Shown here piece after piece: positions 1 through 8,823 of a DNA stretch of 34,479 nt; the first letter of the stretch is position 1, and each line of letters starts with the position of its first letter. The notes under the pieces are model-generated. The model saw only the letters and a program-made list of their open reading frames with translations, did no database searches and had not been told where the DNA came from. Made by a program: the position numbers and the translations under genes. Origin of the DNA: CAZNQW01 sp964575225 (GTDB lineage Bacteria > Chloroflexota > Anaerolineae > JAAYZQ01); the NCBI GenBank assembly GCA_964575225.1, contig CAZNQW010000011.1:1-34479 (forward strand). The letters run 5' to 3'.

Positions 1-46
1 AGATAATGAGCGGTGACTGGAGTTCAGACGTGTGCTCTTCCGATCT
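1..46. other. Illumina adapter left on contig end (artifact)
   Basis: Positions 13-46 are the 34-base Illumina TruSeq read-2 adapter, beginning GTGACTGGAGTTCAGACG and ending CTCTTCCGATCT. Positions 1-4 (AGAT) match the end of the P7 oligo. Positions 5-12 (AATGAGCG) sit where the 8-base i7 index belongs; the reverse complement CGCTCATT is, from memory, a standard TruSeq HT index (D703). This is not genomic DNA. It makes a false in-frame end (IGRAHV) on the tex reading frame and false ORFs on the plus strand. Confidence 0.97.
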
Positions 47-1202
47 GACTGGCTGTGCCGTTGCCAATGGCGATCACCTGCACCCCGGTCGAGGCCAGGG
101 CTGCTTCCAGCGACCTCTTGGCCTCAGCCCATTGGTTCTGGGGAGCGTGGGGAAAGATCGTGGTCGTGGCGAGCACCTTGCCCGTGGCATCGACGATGGC
201 CACCTTGCACCCGGTTCGAAAACCGGGATCGATGCCCATCACCACCCGCCCGCGCAGCGGCGGCTGAAGGAGCAGGTTGCGGAAATTGGCCGAAAAGATC
301 TGGATGGCGTGGTCGTCGGCCTGCTCGATCTGAGAGGATCGCAGGTCGCGCTCCAGGCTGGGTGCCAGCAGTCGCTTGTAGCCATCGTCGATGGCTTCCC
401 CCACTTGATCGCGCAGGGGCGTGCGCGGACCGCGGAGAAAGAGCAGTTCCATAACTTCCAGGATGTCGTCCTCGGGCAATTCGATGCGCACCTTGAGCGC
501 GCCCTCAGCCTCGCCCCGTTGAATGGCCAGCCACTGATGGGGTTCCAGGTCGGGCACGGGCAACACCACATCTTTATACGGGCGGAACTTGCCCGCGGGG
601 TCCACCTCTGCCTCTTCACCCGCCAGCTTGCACACCAGGTACGCTTTTTCCAGCGAGATCCGGCGCGCCTCGCCGCGGGCAGAGGGATCTTCGGCAAACC
701 GTTCGGCCAGAATATCGCGGGCGCCGCTCAAGGCCGCCGCGACGTCGGGGACCCCATCGCCAAGATAGTCCGCTGCCAGGCTCTCCAAGGAGCGGGAGTC
801 CTTTTGCTCCAGAAGCAAATCGGCCAGCGGCTCCAGGCCCAACTCGCGGGCGATGGTCGCCCGGGTGCGGCGTTTGGGCTTGAACGGGAGATACAGATCT
901 TCCAGAGCCTGCAGCGTGGTTGCTGCCTGAAAGGCAGCCGCCAGATCGGGCGTGAGCTTGCCCTGCTCCTCCACACTGCGGATCACCGCCTCCTTGCGCT
1001 CCGACAGGCGGCGCAGGTAGGACATCCGCTCCTCGATCTGTCGAAGTTGTTCCTCATCCAGGCCGCCGGTCATCTCTTTACGGTACCGGGCCACGAAAGG
1101 GATCGTATTCCCCTCGTCAAACAGGGCCACGGTCGCCGCCACTTGAGCGCGCCCCAGGACCAACTCGCCGGCCAAAAGGGCAATCATCTCTTGTTCAGTC
1201 AT
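47..1202 (-). CDS. tex: Tex, RNA-binding transcriptional accessory protein (3'-truncated)
   Basis: N-terminal 385 residues of Tex, a cytoplasmic nucleic-acid-binding protein with helical domains, a YqgF/RuvC-like domain, HhH motifs and a C-terminal S1 domain (family length about 720-780). Visible here are the N-terminal helical region with the hallmark NTIPFVARYRKE at residues 33-44, the AxFQAATTLQALEDLYLPFKPKRRTRA-type segment (split here: ALEDLYLPFKPKRRTRA), and the start of the YqgF domain with VMGIDPGFRTGCK and IAIGNGTAS. The HhH and S1 parts are missing because the contig ends in adapter sequence, not because the gene is broken. The ATG at 1202 is preceded by GAGGAACGA, a good ribosome binding site. 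It lies 67 bp behind the ABC permease gene on the same strand and may be read through from it. Confidence 0.95.
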
Positions 1203-1269
1203 TCGTTCCTCATCTGTGGAGTACGCAGCCAGCCGGAGTCGACAGCAGCATTGCCACTAGCCGGATCGG

Positions 1270-3578
1270 TTAGCGAGAGCTGGTCACCATCACGAAATGG
1301 GTGACCGCCTTGCCAATCTCGGCCATCCGCTGCAGGTCGAGGCGTTCGGGCTTGTCCTGTTCTGTACCCGAAAGCTCGTCGCCGCTGCGGGTCACCACCA
1401 CCCCTTGATAGGACTTGAGAACTTGGGCGCCGCCTCGGCTCATACGGCTGCTGTTGGTAACAAAGAACAGGCGCCAGTCGTCCAGGTCTGTGGTACGGGC
1501 GCCCATCCGCCGGGCGCTGGAATCAAAGGCGCGGGCCAATCCGGCGCTCGTCCCCAGGCGCGATAGGCGCGCCTGTCCGACCCCTACCCCATCCAGGATG
1601 AGGGTCGTCCACACCTCCGACCGGCTGGTAGGAAGGGGCGGCTGATTCACAAAATGGAACCCCCCCCCTCGTCCAAGGCAGCAAAGACAATGGTCCGTTT
1701 GGGGACAAACTCCATCGCCTGCAACGTGCGGGCCATCTCGATCAGGGTGGCGACACCACTGGCATTTTCGTCGGCGCCCTGGGGAACCAACCCGAAATCG
1801 GCCGTGACCAAAATGCGCTCCCCCTGGCTTTCCCGGTCGATGCCTGCGATATAGCCCACCACATTGGCGCCGGGGGTTTCCTCATAGATCAACCCGCCGG
1901 TCAGGCGCAGAGTCAACTCGGCGGGCACCAGCAATTCTTCGCCTTTTCCCCACCGTCGGAGCAAGTCCGCCAGATCGAGGCCGGCCTGGGCCAGCAGTTG
2001 GCGGGCGGCCGACTCGCCGATGAGCAGATTGGGGAACGGGGGCAACCGTTCCCGGTTGCTGAAGCTGGTCGTATCAAAGATGGGCGCCCGATCGCGGGTA
2101 GCCAGTTCGTCGTCGGGCACCACGCGCAGGATCGCAGCGAAGGCAGGGCTGCTATTGAATCCCGATTGGTACCTCTCGTTGGGGTCAAGGGCCAAGACGA
2201 TGGCGCCGTTGGGAGGCGTCGAGGAATTGCCGGCAACCACCAGAGGCGCCTCAATGCTCCCTTCAGCCACATAGGCCTGGTAGGGATCGAAGGACAGGCC
2301 ACTCGAGAGATCGAGCACCACCGATCCATCGGCCGCCACCACCTGGAGCTCTGGCACGCCCGTGATGCGGCCTCGTACAGAAGTGAATGGCTGGAGGTAG
2401 CTCCCCTGGGGCGTGGTCGGGCTCAGGCCCGCGGCGGCGAACTGGGCAGCCACATAGTCGGCGGTCAGGGCCGGTTGCCCGGCCACCTCAGGTTCCATGA
2501 GCTGCGCCACATCGTCCATCGCCCGCTCGGCGTCATAGTCGGCGGCCATTTTGGCGAACTGGGCTTCCACGCCTGTATCCAGAACCAGGGCGCGCGCGCC
2601 GACGAACAACAGCGCTACCACGGCAAAAAACCGCAACACCGACCATCCGCTGGGGTGGAACCGCCCCTTTTCGATAAACCGTTGGAGGCCGTATCCGAAC
2701 AGATTGCAGCCCAGAATGGCCACCAGGAACGCCATCGCCGGAGTCAGGGGCAGCCAGGGATAGGACCGGAACCAGCGCCACGTGCTTCCCAACATCGCGC
2801 CCCAATCGGGCACGTCGAAATAGTGGTAGGACTCGAAGGTGGCCATGGAAAACACGACCCGACCACCGCCGATGAACAGGTTGACAAAGCCCAACTCGCC
2901 CAGCAACAGCAGCACGCTGCCCATCTCCAGGGCCGCCAAGGCCAGCAACGTGCCCATGAGATTGGGCAGAACGTGCCGGCTGAGGATCTGTGGCGAACTG
3001 AGACCCACCGCTCGAGCCGCCTCGATATACTGCTCGGCGCGGATGGACATCACATGCCCGCGCATCATCTGAGCCACCTCGCCACAACCCACGATGGCCA
3101 ACGCGACAATAAAGGACGCCTGGCCCCGCTGGATGCCCACAGCCATAATCAGGATCATGGCCAGAATCAGCGCGGGCACGGCCGTCATATAGCTGGCATA
3201 GGCCATCACCAAGCGGTCGATCCAGCTTCCGGGCCACCAGCCCGCCAGGGTCCCAAACAAAAGCCCGATGAGCATCCGCAAAAGCATGGCGATGAGGGCC
3301 ATGACCAGCGTGGTGCGGGCCCCATACAGCAGCAGCGATAGTTGATCGCGGCCCAGGTCATCCGTACCCAGCGGATACAGATCTCCCGGCAGGAAGGGTG
3401 CCCGGGAGAGTTCGCCATCGACGTACTGCAAGAGCTTGACCTGGAACGGATTGTGAGGGGCCAGCTCTGGGCCCAAAACGGCGACCAACGCCAGCATGAC
3501 CATCAGAAAGGAGCCGACCAGGAAATAGGGATCGCGGACCGCCATGCCCAACCGCTGCCAAAACGTCAAGGGTTTCAT
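1270..3578 (-). CDS. DppC-like ABC permease fused to degenerate M28 peptidase-like domain (frameshifted)
   Basis: The N-terminal ~300 residues form a BPD-type ABC importer permease of the DppC/OppC family, with several membrane segments and the ATPase-contacting EAA loop (EAARAVGLSSPQILSRHVLP, near residue 185). A further membrane segment follows (SVLRFFAVVALLFVGARALV), so the C-terminal ~430 residues should be extracytoplasmic. These resemble an M28 aminopeptidase with a PA-like insert (NVVGYIAG, GADENASGVATLIEMAR, RTIVFAALDEGG). The usual HYD is ADFG, the EE pair is gone and the last His is absent, so catalysis is doubtful. As assembled, the frame ends at a stop at 1647, just after a run of nine G. 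With ten G the frame continues as FHFVNQ to 1270, giving 769 residues. The ATG at 3578 overlaps the preceding stop by four bases (ATGA). No ABC ATPase or binding protein is in the window, so the substrate is unknown. Confidence 0.8.
1660..1668. repeat. Poly-C/G homopolymer (9) at frameshift
   Basis: Nine consecutive C on the plus strand (nine G in the sense of the permease/M28 gene). Reading frames on either side encode adjoining parts of one M28-like fold. A run of ten (or seven) would join them. It is either an assembly indel or a slippage-prone contingency tract. Confidence 0.85.
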
Positions 3579-4888
3579 ACGGCCGCCACTCCCGATGGCC
3601 GCAGCCGTGGATCGATGCGCGGGTACAGTTGCTCGGCCAGGAGATTCATCAGAGCCAGAATCAGAGCCACAGGCAGGATCATGCCGATCACCCCCGCCGT
3701 GTCCTGGGCTTGGATGGCCTTGAGGAGCATCAACCCAATGCCCGGCCAGTTAAAGATGTATTCGACGATGGGCAGCACAGCCAGGCTAAAGCGCAAGGAC
3801 ACGACCGCCGTGGTCAAAATGGGCACCCCCGCGTTGCGCAGCACGTGCCTCACCAGGATCACCGACTGCCTCAATCCCTTGCTCCTGGCGGTGCGCACAT
3901 AATCGGCGTCCAAGATCTCGATCAGGGCGTTGTAGCCGAGGCGGGTGACCACAGCGGCAGGTCGCGCAGCAAGAACCAACGACGGGAGAAGCAAATGTCC
4001 GTCCCAGCCAAAGCCAGCTACGGGCAGGATATGTTGGCCGGTGCTCTTGTACAGCCACAGCGAGAACCAGATGAGAAGCATAGCGGCAAAGTAGGCCGGT
4101 GTGGAGATCCCCAGGGTGGAGGCGAACAGCAACACCCCCGACAGGGGGCCATGGCGCCGCAGGGCCGCGGCCATGCCCAGGTACAGGCCCAGCGCCAGCG
4201 CCAGAACCAGCGAAACAGCCAGCAACCCCAACGACTTGGGCAAGGCGCGCGCCAGATGCTCCGTCACCGGCTGATTCCGGTTCGAGTTGAGGGTGGCAGT
4301 CATGGAACCCAGATCGCCGTGAGCCGCCCCCTGGAGGAACTGGAGGGTATATTCGCCAGCAGCCGACAGGCTATCGCCGAAATGGCCCACACCGCCGGCG
4401 CGAGCCAGATCCATGAGCAGTGCGATCACAAAGACCAGCGTGATGAAAAGCACAACGATGGTGACCAACCGCCAACCCGCCGATGCGATCACCCCCAGAC
4501 AACCCCAGGATCTTCCAGAGCGCAAGGGGACCATGGACGGCTCTGCGATGTCCTCATCGGGGCGCAGAGTCTCAGCAGTCGGGGGATGGCCTGAGGATGG
4601 AAACACCCGACCAGCGAGGGCAAACTGCTGATCGATTCCTCGGGCGACGTGGGCCAGTTGGGGGTGATCGGGGTTCAGCCGCCTGGCATGGTCCAGAAGG
4701 CGACGGGCCTCCTCTTCGGTGGCTGCGAGTCCTGCCAACCAAAGGAAAGTGACGGCCTGTTCGGGGTCGTATCTCAGGGATTGTAGAAAGGCGGCGCGGG
4801 CTTTTTGTACCCTACCGGCGCGCAGAGCCTGCACACCTTGGGCCCGCAAGGCTCGGGCCTTGTCTTCCGCCTCGGGCGGTAGGGGCAT
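3575..4888 (-). CDS. DppB-like ABC permease with TPR-like N-terminal extension
   Basis: 437 residues. The C-terminal ~300 are a DppB/OppB-type permease with about six membrane segments, the periplasmic DLGSM region, and the EAA loop DYVRTARSKGLRQSVILVRH. The first ~95 residues are soluble and look like one or two TPR helical hairpins (AQGVQALRAGRVQKARAAFL, then LDHARRLNPDHPQLA), followed by a Pro/Ser-rich linker and the first membrane segment. The extension is unusual for this family and would lie in the cytoplasm. I chose the ATG at 4888, preceded by GAGGATGAGATAAAA, over a GTG at 4990 that has no ribosome binding site and adds no recognisable sequence. The gene is translationally coupled to the downstream permease. 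Together they should form the membrane channel of a peptide- or nickel-type importer, whose partners lie elsewhere. Confidence 0.88.
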   Translation of the reverse strand: MPLPPEAEDKARALRAQGVQALRAGRVQKARAAFLQSLRYDPEQAVTFLWLAGLAATEEEARRLLDHARRLNPDHPQLAHVARGIDQQFALAGRVFPSSGHPPTAETLRPDEDIAEPSMVPLRSGRSWGCLGVIASAGWRLVTIVVLFITLVFVIALLMDLARAGGVGHFGDSLSAAGEYTLQFLQGAAHGDLGSMTATLNSNRNQPVTEHLARALPKSLGLLAVSLVLALALGLYLGMAAALRRHGPLSGVLLFASTLGISTPAYFAAMLLIWFSLWLYKSTGQHILPVAGFGWDGHLLLPSLVLAARPAAVVTRLGYNALIEILDADYVRTARSKGLRQSVILVRHVLRNAGVPILTTAVVSLRFSLAVLPIVEYIFNWPGIGLMLLKAIQAQDTAGVIGMILPVALILALMNLLAEQLYPRIDPRLRPSGVAAV

Positions 4889-5050
4889 TTTTATCTCATC
4901 CTCGCAAATCGGGCATCTGTCGTTGCTACGGCCCAAGGCACCAGGATTTCTAAACCACGGGCTCGGCCCAATCAGGCGCAAGGCGCCCACTCATGGGCAA
5001 TCGTTCGGCGGCGTCCGATCGGCTGCCGCGGAAAAAGCAAACACCGTCAG

Positions 5051-5079
5051 AGTATACACCCAAACAGCGTCGGGGCAAA
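5051..5079 (-). promoter_or_regulatory. Possible promoter of the permease pair
   Basis: On the minus strand: TTTGCC (5074-5079), a 17-base spacer, then TATACT (5051-5056). The -35 is weak and the -10 good. It would give a leader of about 155 nt before the ATG at 4888. Confidence 0.4.
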
Positions 5080-5338
5080 GAAACGCCGGTGGGGTGACCA
5101 GGGCCCTGTCAAAGTCCTTTTGAACAAGCCGCAACCCTAGTAACCAGCGCGTCACCCTCGCGAATGCGGGGGTCCATACGCTTTGTGCCCAAGAATGGAG
5201 GCTGCCTGTGGGTACACAGGCGCTTGCGCGGGCATGACGTTATAGAAAACTCCTACGAGTTGCGGTGTGCTCTTGTGGAAGAGCAACCGGAGCCAGCACA
5301 CGACTTTGACAGAGCCCTGGTCCAATACCCGCCAGCGG

Positions 5339-5367
5339 TTGGCCTCCGCTGCCAGCCATGATATAAT
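5339..5367 (+). promoter_or_regulatory. Sigma-70-type promoter of methyltransferase gene
   Basis: TTGGCC (5339-5344), a 17-base spacer, then a consensus TATAAT (5362-5367). Transcription would start near 5374, about 60 bases before the ATG at 5433. AGGAGG at 5410-5415 lies 17 bases before that ATG, further than usual, but no in-frame start lies nearer. Confidence 0.7.
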
Positions 5368-5432
5368 GCAGCCAAGCGCCGGGCATCCGCACGCCGGGCC
5401 ATCCAGACGAGGAGGTATCGTCAGACCCCACC

Positions 5433-6002
5433 ATGAGCGCATCGGATCGAGAACGCTGGGACAAAAAATACGCCAAGGGGGAGGGTCCCGCTCACTTTGC
5501 GCCCAAGGCCTTTCTCACCAACCATCGACACCTGTTGACGGGCGGACGAGCGTTGGACTTTGCCTGTGGGTTTGGGGGCAATGCCCTGTATCTGGCAGAG
5601 CTCGGCTATCAGGTCGATGCCGTGGATATCAGCATCGTGGCCTTGCATCAGGCCCAGGCCGAAGCCCGGCGGCGCCGCCAGGCCCTGCGCCTGATCCAGG
5701 CCGACTTGACCCGCTGGTGGGTGCCACCCCGCCACTATGACCTCATCGTCCTCTTTCTCTACTCGGCCCGCGACCTGATGCCCCAACTATTGGACGGCCT
5801 GCGCCCGGGAGGACTGATCTTTCAGGTCAACCGCAATCTACGAACCCTGGAGAGCCGGCCCACCTTTAACCCAGACTTTGTGATAGGGCCTGGTGAGCTC
5901 CGACGTGCGGCCTTGGCAGCGGGACTGGAGATCCTCTTTGTGGCCGACGAACTGCCCGACGACCCCGCCAACACGGCCCTCATCGCGAGGCGCCCGGCCT
6001 AG
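5433..6002 (+). CDS. Class I SAM-dependent methyltransferase
   Basis: 189 residues, one Rossmann-type methyltransferase domain of the Methyltransf_25/TehB-like kind. Motif I is LDFACGFGGNALYLA (residues 41-55), the acidic end of strand 2 is VDAVDIS (61-67), and post-motif residues QADLTRWWVP and HYDLIVLFLY follow. The opening RERWDKKYAKGEGP resembles the start of small thiol/tellurite-type methyltransferases. The substrate cannot be told. It is the only plus-strand gene between the permease pair and the long leftward array, with its own promoter at 5339-5367. Its TAG stop overlaps the TAG stop of the convergent DUF4129 gene inside one CTAG. Confidence 0.88.
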   Translation: MSASDRERWDKKYAKGEGPAHFAPKAFLTNHRHLLTGGRALDFACGFGGNALYLAELGYQVDAVDISIVALHQAQAEARRRRQALRLIQADLTRWWVPPRHYDLIVLFLYSARDLMPQLLDGLRPGGLIFQVNRNLRTLESRPTFNPDFVIGPGELRRAALAAGLEILFVADELPDDPANTALIARRPA

Positions 6003-7441
6003 CTCTGATGCGAGCGCACCCGCTCCCAGCAAGCCACAATGCGGTCCAACTCTTCCTGCGTATCGGGCACCTGACCGTAGCGGGCCCGAATGTAAGCATC
6101 AGTGATCACCGCCAGGTCGGGGCGCAGGTCGGGCCACGCCGCGGTAAGGACGTCTAGATATTCGTAGGGTGTCTGGGCCTTGACGCGGGGGTATCCGGCC
6201 CGGGTCGCCACACGCACCAGATTGATGTAAATCCGCCGGATGGAGAGGGCCGACAGAAGCCGTGCCCCCAAACCCAGCCGATCCACGGCGTGAGCCATCT
6301 GTTCCAGCCGGTCGCGGCCCGCGCGGAGCATTTCCTTTAGGTTTTTGGCCAACAGGTCCGCCGACAGCAGCGATTCCCGCTGTTCTCCCCCCGAGCCGTT
6401 TCGCTCGCGCACCCTCCGATACCAGGTGAAAAAGAGGATCAAAGCCACCACCGCGGCGAACAAAGCCAAAATCGTCCCGGCCTGGAACGTACCCCAAAAG
6501 GGCGAAGTCTCCACTTCCTCGGTCATCATAGGGGGCAACGGTTCGCCCCCCTGCAACTGGAGGGCCATCGACTCTAACTGCTCGCGGATGCCGCTCAAAT
6601 CGATGGGCACCAACGACAGGAGCCACGCCACGCCCCCGACAATCAAGGCGATCAGACCGATGAAGAGAATCCGCACAGCATCCAAGACCGGAGACAGAAC
6701 GCCCACGACTCGTTCCAATCCCCCGCCGTAGAAAAAGACGGCGATCACGGAACTAACCGCCACCGTGGCTGCCACAGCCACCATCGACGAACTGATCCAG
6801 AAAGGGCTTCCCGGCGTGGGATAGCTACCGCGGACCTGACCGACCTCTTCAATGCGCGCCAGGGCTACCGCCAGCAAGCCCCAGAAGAAATAGGGGGCCA
6901 CAAACACCACGACGCCGGTGTCGGTCAGCAGCGCGACGATCAGCGCCAGCCAGACCAGAAGGACGATCCCAACCCGAAAGCTGAGCCCCACCGAGTAGAG
7001 GGACAGGCTGCGACGGGCCAGGTGAATGGCCCGCGCCCACAGGAAAACCAGACTGGACAGGGTCAGGAGCAGGGGCGCCGCCGAACCGGATTGGCCGGCC
7101 AGTTGGCGCAGCGGTTCCAGAACCCATTCCACTCCCTGCCATCCCGAGTTGGCAAACACGTGGAAGCGCAGCATCAGGCCAACAACAATTAGGAGCGCTG
7201 CCGCCAGCAGGCCCTGTTGGACAGCCAGCTCGAGTTCGGCCCTTTCCAGCNNNNNNNNNNAGAGGTAGAAAAAGCCCAACAGCAACCCCACCACGGCCAG
7301 CCACAAGGACAGGGGCGGATGATGGCCGAACGACCAGGTCAGAGCCAGAAGCGCGGCAGCGACCCAACTGGCTTCGGCCCCCGCCAGCGCCACGAACAAC
7401 AACTCGCGGCGAGCACCGGAAAAATCTCGCCCCAACCTCAT
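5999..7441 (-). CDS. Multi-pass membrane protein with C-terminal DUF4129
   Basis: About 480 residues, with a 10-base N gap (7251-7260) inside. There are roughly eight to ten hydrophobic segments, then a cytosolic tail from about residue 350 ending in a DUF4129-type domain (RVATRAGYPRVKAQTPYEYLDVLTAAWPDL, split: AGYPRVKAQTPYEYLDV). DUF4129 usually caps transglutaminase-like membrane proteins and sits beside DUF58 and MoxR genes; here the transglutaminase core is absent. The ATG at 7441 overlaps the DUF58 stop by four bases (ATGA), which decides the start over an upstream in-frame ATG. It is the last gene of the long leftward array. The N gap keeps the frame open, but its true length is unknown. 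Confidence 0.85.
   Translation of the reverse strand: MRLGRDFSGARRELLFVALAGAEASWVAAALLALTWSFGHHPPLSLWLAVVGLLLGFFYLXXXXLERAELELAVQQGLLAAALLIVVGLMLRFHVFANSGWQGVEWVLEPLRQLAGQSGSAAPLLLTLSSLVFLWARAIHLARRSLSLYSVGLSFRVGIVLLVWLALIVALLTDTGVVVFVAPYFFWGLLAVALARIEEVGQVRGSYPTPGSPFWISSSMVAVAATVAVSSVIAVFFYGGGLERVVGVLSPVLDAVRILFIGLIALIVGGVAWLLSLVPIDLSGIREQLESMALQLQGGEPLPPMMTEEVETSPFWGTFQAGTILALFAAVVALILFFTWYRRVRERNGSGGEQRESLLSADLLAKNLKEMLRAGRDRLEQMAHAVDRLGLGARLLSALSIRRIYINLVRVATRAGYPRVKAQTPYEYLDVLTAAWPDLRPDLAVITDAYIRARYGQVPDTQEELDRIVACWERVRSHQS
7251..7260. other. Scaffold gap (10 N)
   Basis: Ten unknown bases within a membrane-segment region of the DUF4129 gene. The reading frame is compatible on both sides. 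Confidence 0.99.
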
Positions 7442-8721
7442 CGCTGGAGCCCTCCCACACGCAAGGGGGGAGCCACGTCGGCGGCCCACTCTTCGGCCTC
7501 GCCCATAAATTCCTCGTCAAAAGGCAACTGGCTGAGGGGCAGCCGGTACGTGGGAACACCCGGCACCGATACAGGAGAGGCTGCCGTGGATTCATCCTCC
7601 AAGACCACCAACACCAGCCGTCGCCCCACCTCCCTCAGGCGGAGCATCGATACCCGCAACTCATCGGTGACAATAGAGGTCACGACCACAAGAGTGGCCC
7701 CCCAGGGCAGGCGCGGACTCTCGGCCATCAACAAAGCCTCGATGGACGACGTAGGAAAGCTGGTGACCGCGGCCAACGCCTCCAGCAGGCGGGAGAGCTG
7801 GTCGGGGCGACGGCTGGGCGGCACCTTGATCGGTTGGTCCGAATGGGGGACCGAGCCATTGGCGATCAGGCCGACGATGAAACGCTGCTCGATGGCATGG
7901 CTGGCGATGGAGGCCGTCACACCGATGGTTTTTTCCAGCCGAATGGGATCGATGCCGTGCCAGTGCCGGGCAAACGTCGCCACGTTGAGAAACAGCACCA
8001 GGTTGTGGCTGGTGGTCGGCTCGTAGACCTTGACTTGCAGCTCCTGACGGCGGGCGCTGGCCTTCCAATGCACGTCACGAAAGCTATCGCCCGGCTGATG
8101 CTGGCGAACTCCCACCGGCCGAACCGGGTCCTCAAAGATGCGCCAGGCGGCCTTGGCTTCGCCCAACGGTTCCTTGGGGGGAAATCCCAGGGCTTCCAAA
8201 GGCAACACTTGGGGATACACGATCAGCCAGTCCAGGTCTTCCTGGGTCCGCTCGCTCTGAAACAGGCCAAAGATATCGCCCGAGCGCAATCGCACGGGCC
8301 CGAGCGGATAAAAGCCCCGCTGCGTACATCGCACTTGATGGCGGCGGCTGACCCTCTCGAACCAGCGCATCGACAGGGCGCTGCGAAACAGGCCCATTTT
8401 CCCCGTCGCCGAGGGGAACAGATCCCCCTCCAACAGGGGCAGATTCATGGACCATTGATCCTCCACCATCAGCCAGCTCAATGGCAAAAGCTTCTGGTTG
8501 GTCAGGCGCAGCGTCAGGTCCACCACCTCGCCGGGAAAGGCGCGCTTGACACTCAGCAACCGCTCGTACTGGATGCCCACCAAGCTGCGGCGGTTCCACC
8601 ACCAGGCAACCGCCAACACGGTCAACAGAAAGGCAGAAACGGCCAGCCACGCCTTCACGTGGCCGATTAGGCCAAAGGGTATGAGGATCAGGGCCAGGTA
8701 TATCCAGGCTTTGTTGAACAT
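7438..8721 (-). CDS. DUF58 domain-containing protein
   Basis: 427 residues. Two N-terminal membrane segments (about 6-42) are followed by a beta-rich region and the DUF58 domain, with hallmark residues RQHQPGDSFRDVHWKASAR around 208-226 and the following LxVKVYEPTTSHNLVLFLN, a von Willebrand A-like core. DUF58 proteins commonly occur with MoxR AAA+ ATPases and transglutaminase/DUF4129 proteins in envelope-related or chaperone-like systems; the exact function is not established. Here the DUF4129 partner follows with a four-base overlap, but no MoxR gene lies nearby. The ATG at 8721 has no strong ribosome binding site. Confidence 0.92.
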   Translation of the reverse strand: MFNKAWIYLALILIPFGLIGHVKAWLAVSAFLLTVLAVAWWWNRRSLVGIQYERLLSVKRAFPGEVVDLTLRLTNQKLLPLSWLMVEDQWSMNLPLLEGDLFPSATGKMGLFRSALSMRWFERVSRRHQVRCTQRGFYPLGPVRLRSGDIFGLFQSERTQEDLDWLIVYPQVLPLEALGFPPKEPLGEAKAAWRIFEDPVRPVGVRQHQPGDSFRDVHWKASARRQELQVKVYEPTTSHNLVLFLNVATFARHWHGIDPIRLEKTIGVTASIASHAIEQRFIVGLIANGSVPHSDQPIKVPPSRRPDQLSRLLEALAAVTSFPTSSIEALLMAESPRLPWGATLVVVTSIVTDELRVSMLRLREVGRRLVLVVLEDESTAASPVSVPGVPTYRLPLSQLPFDEEFMGEAEEWAADVAPPLRVGGLQR

Positions 8722-8823
8722 AGAGTTTGTGGTTCCAGCAACCGCCTTGGAGCAAGGAGGGATCCTCTCCCCTGCGAGTTTCAGACGAAAAGAAGGGATC
8801 CCGCCAGCCTCCCGGGCGGCGAC

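Larger units (their letters stand above)
4889..5432. other. Intergenic region between divergent genes
   Basis: About 540 bp between the leftward permease gene and the rightward methyltransferase gene. It holds a candidate promoter for each direction (5051-5079 minus, 5339-5367 plus) and a short GC hairpin at 5155-5172 (CCCTCGC-GAAT-GCGGGGG, one G-U pair) without a T tract. The reading frames in it lack ribosome binding sites and recognisable sequence; I support no gene here. Confidence 0.6.

Noticed and set aside
6..1304. 432-residue plus-strand ORF opposite tex
   Set aside because: It begins in adapter sequence and is the antisense shadow of the conserved tex gene.
1998..3341. Long plus-strand ORF opposite the permease/M28 gene
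   Set aside because: It has low-complexity His/Gln-rich sequence typical of antisense frames in GC-rich genes, with no family match and no ribosome binding site.
8762..8806. GGGATCC...GGATCCC inverted repeat between the DUF58 and DUF2085 genes as a terminator
   Set aside because: The loop is long and no T tract follows on the minus strand, so it gives no support for ending the operon here.
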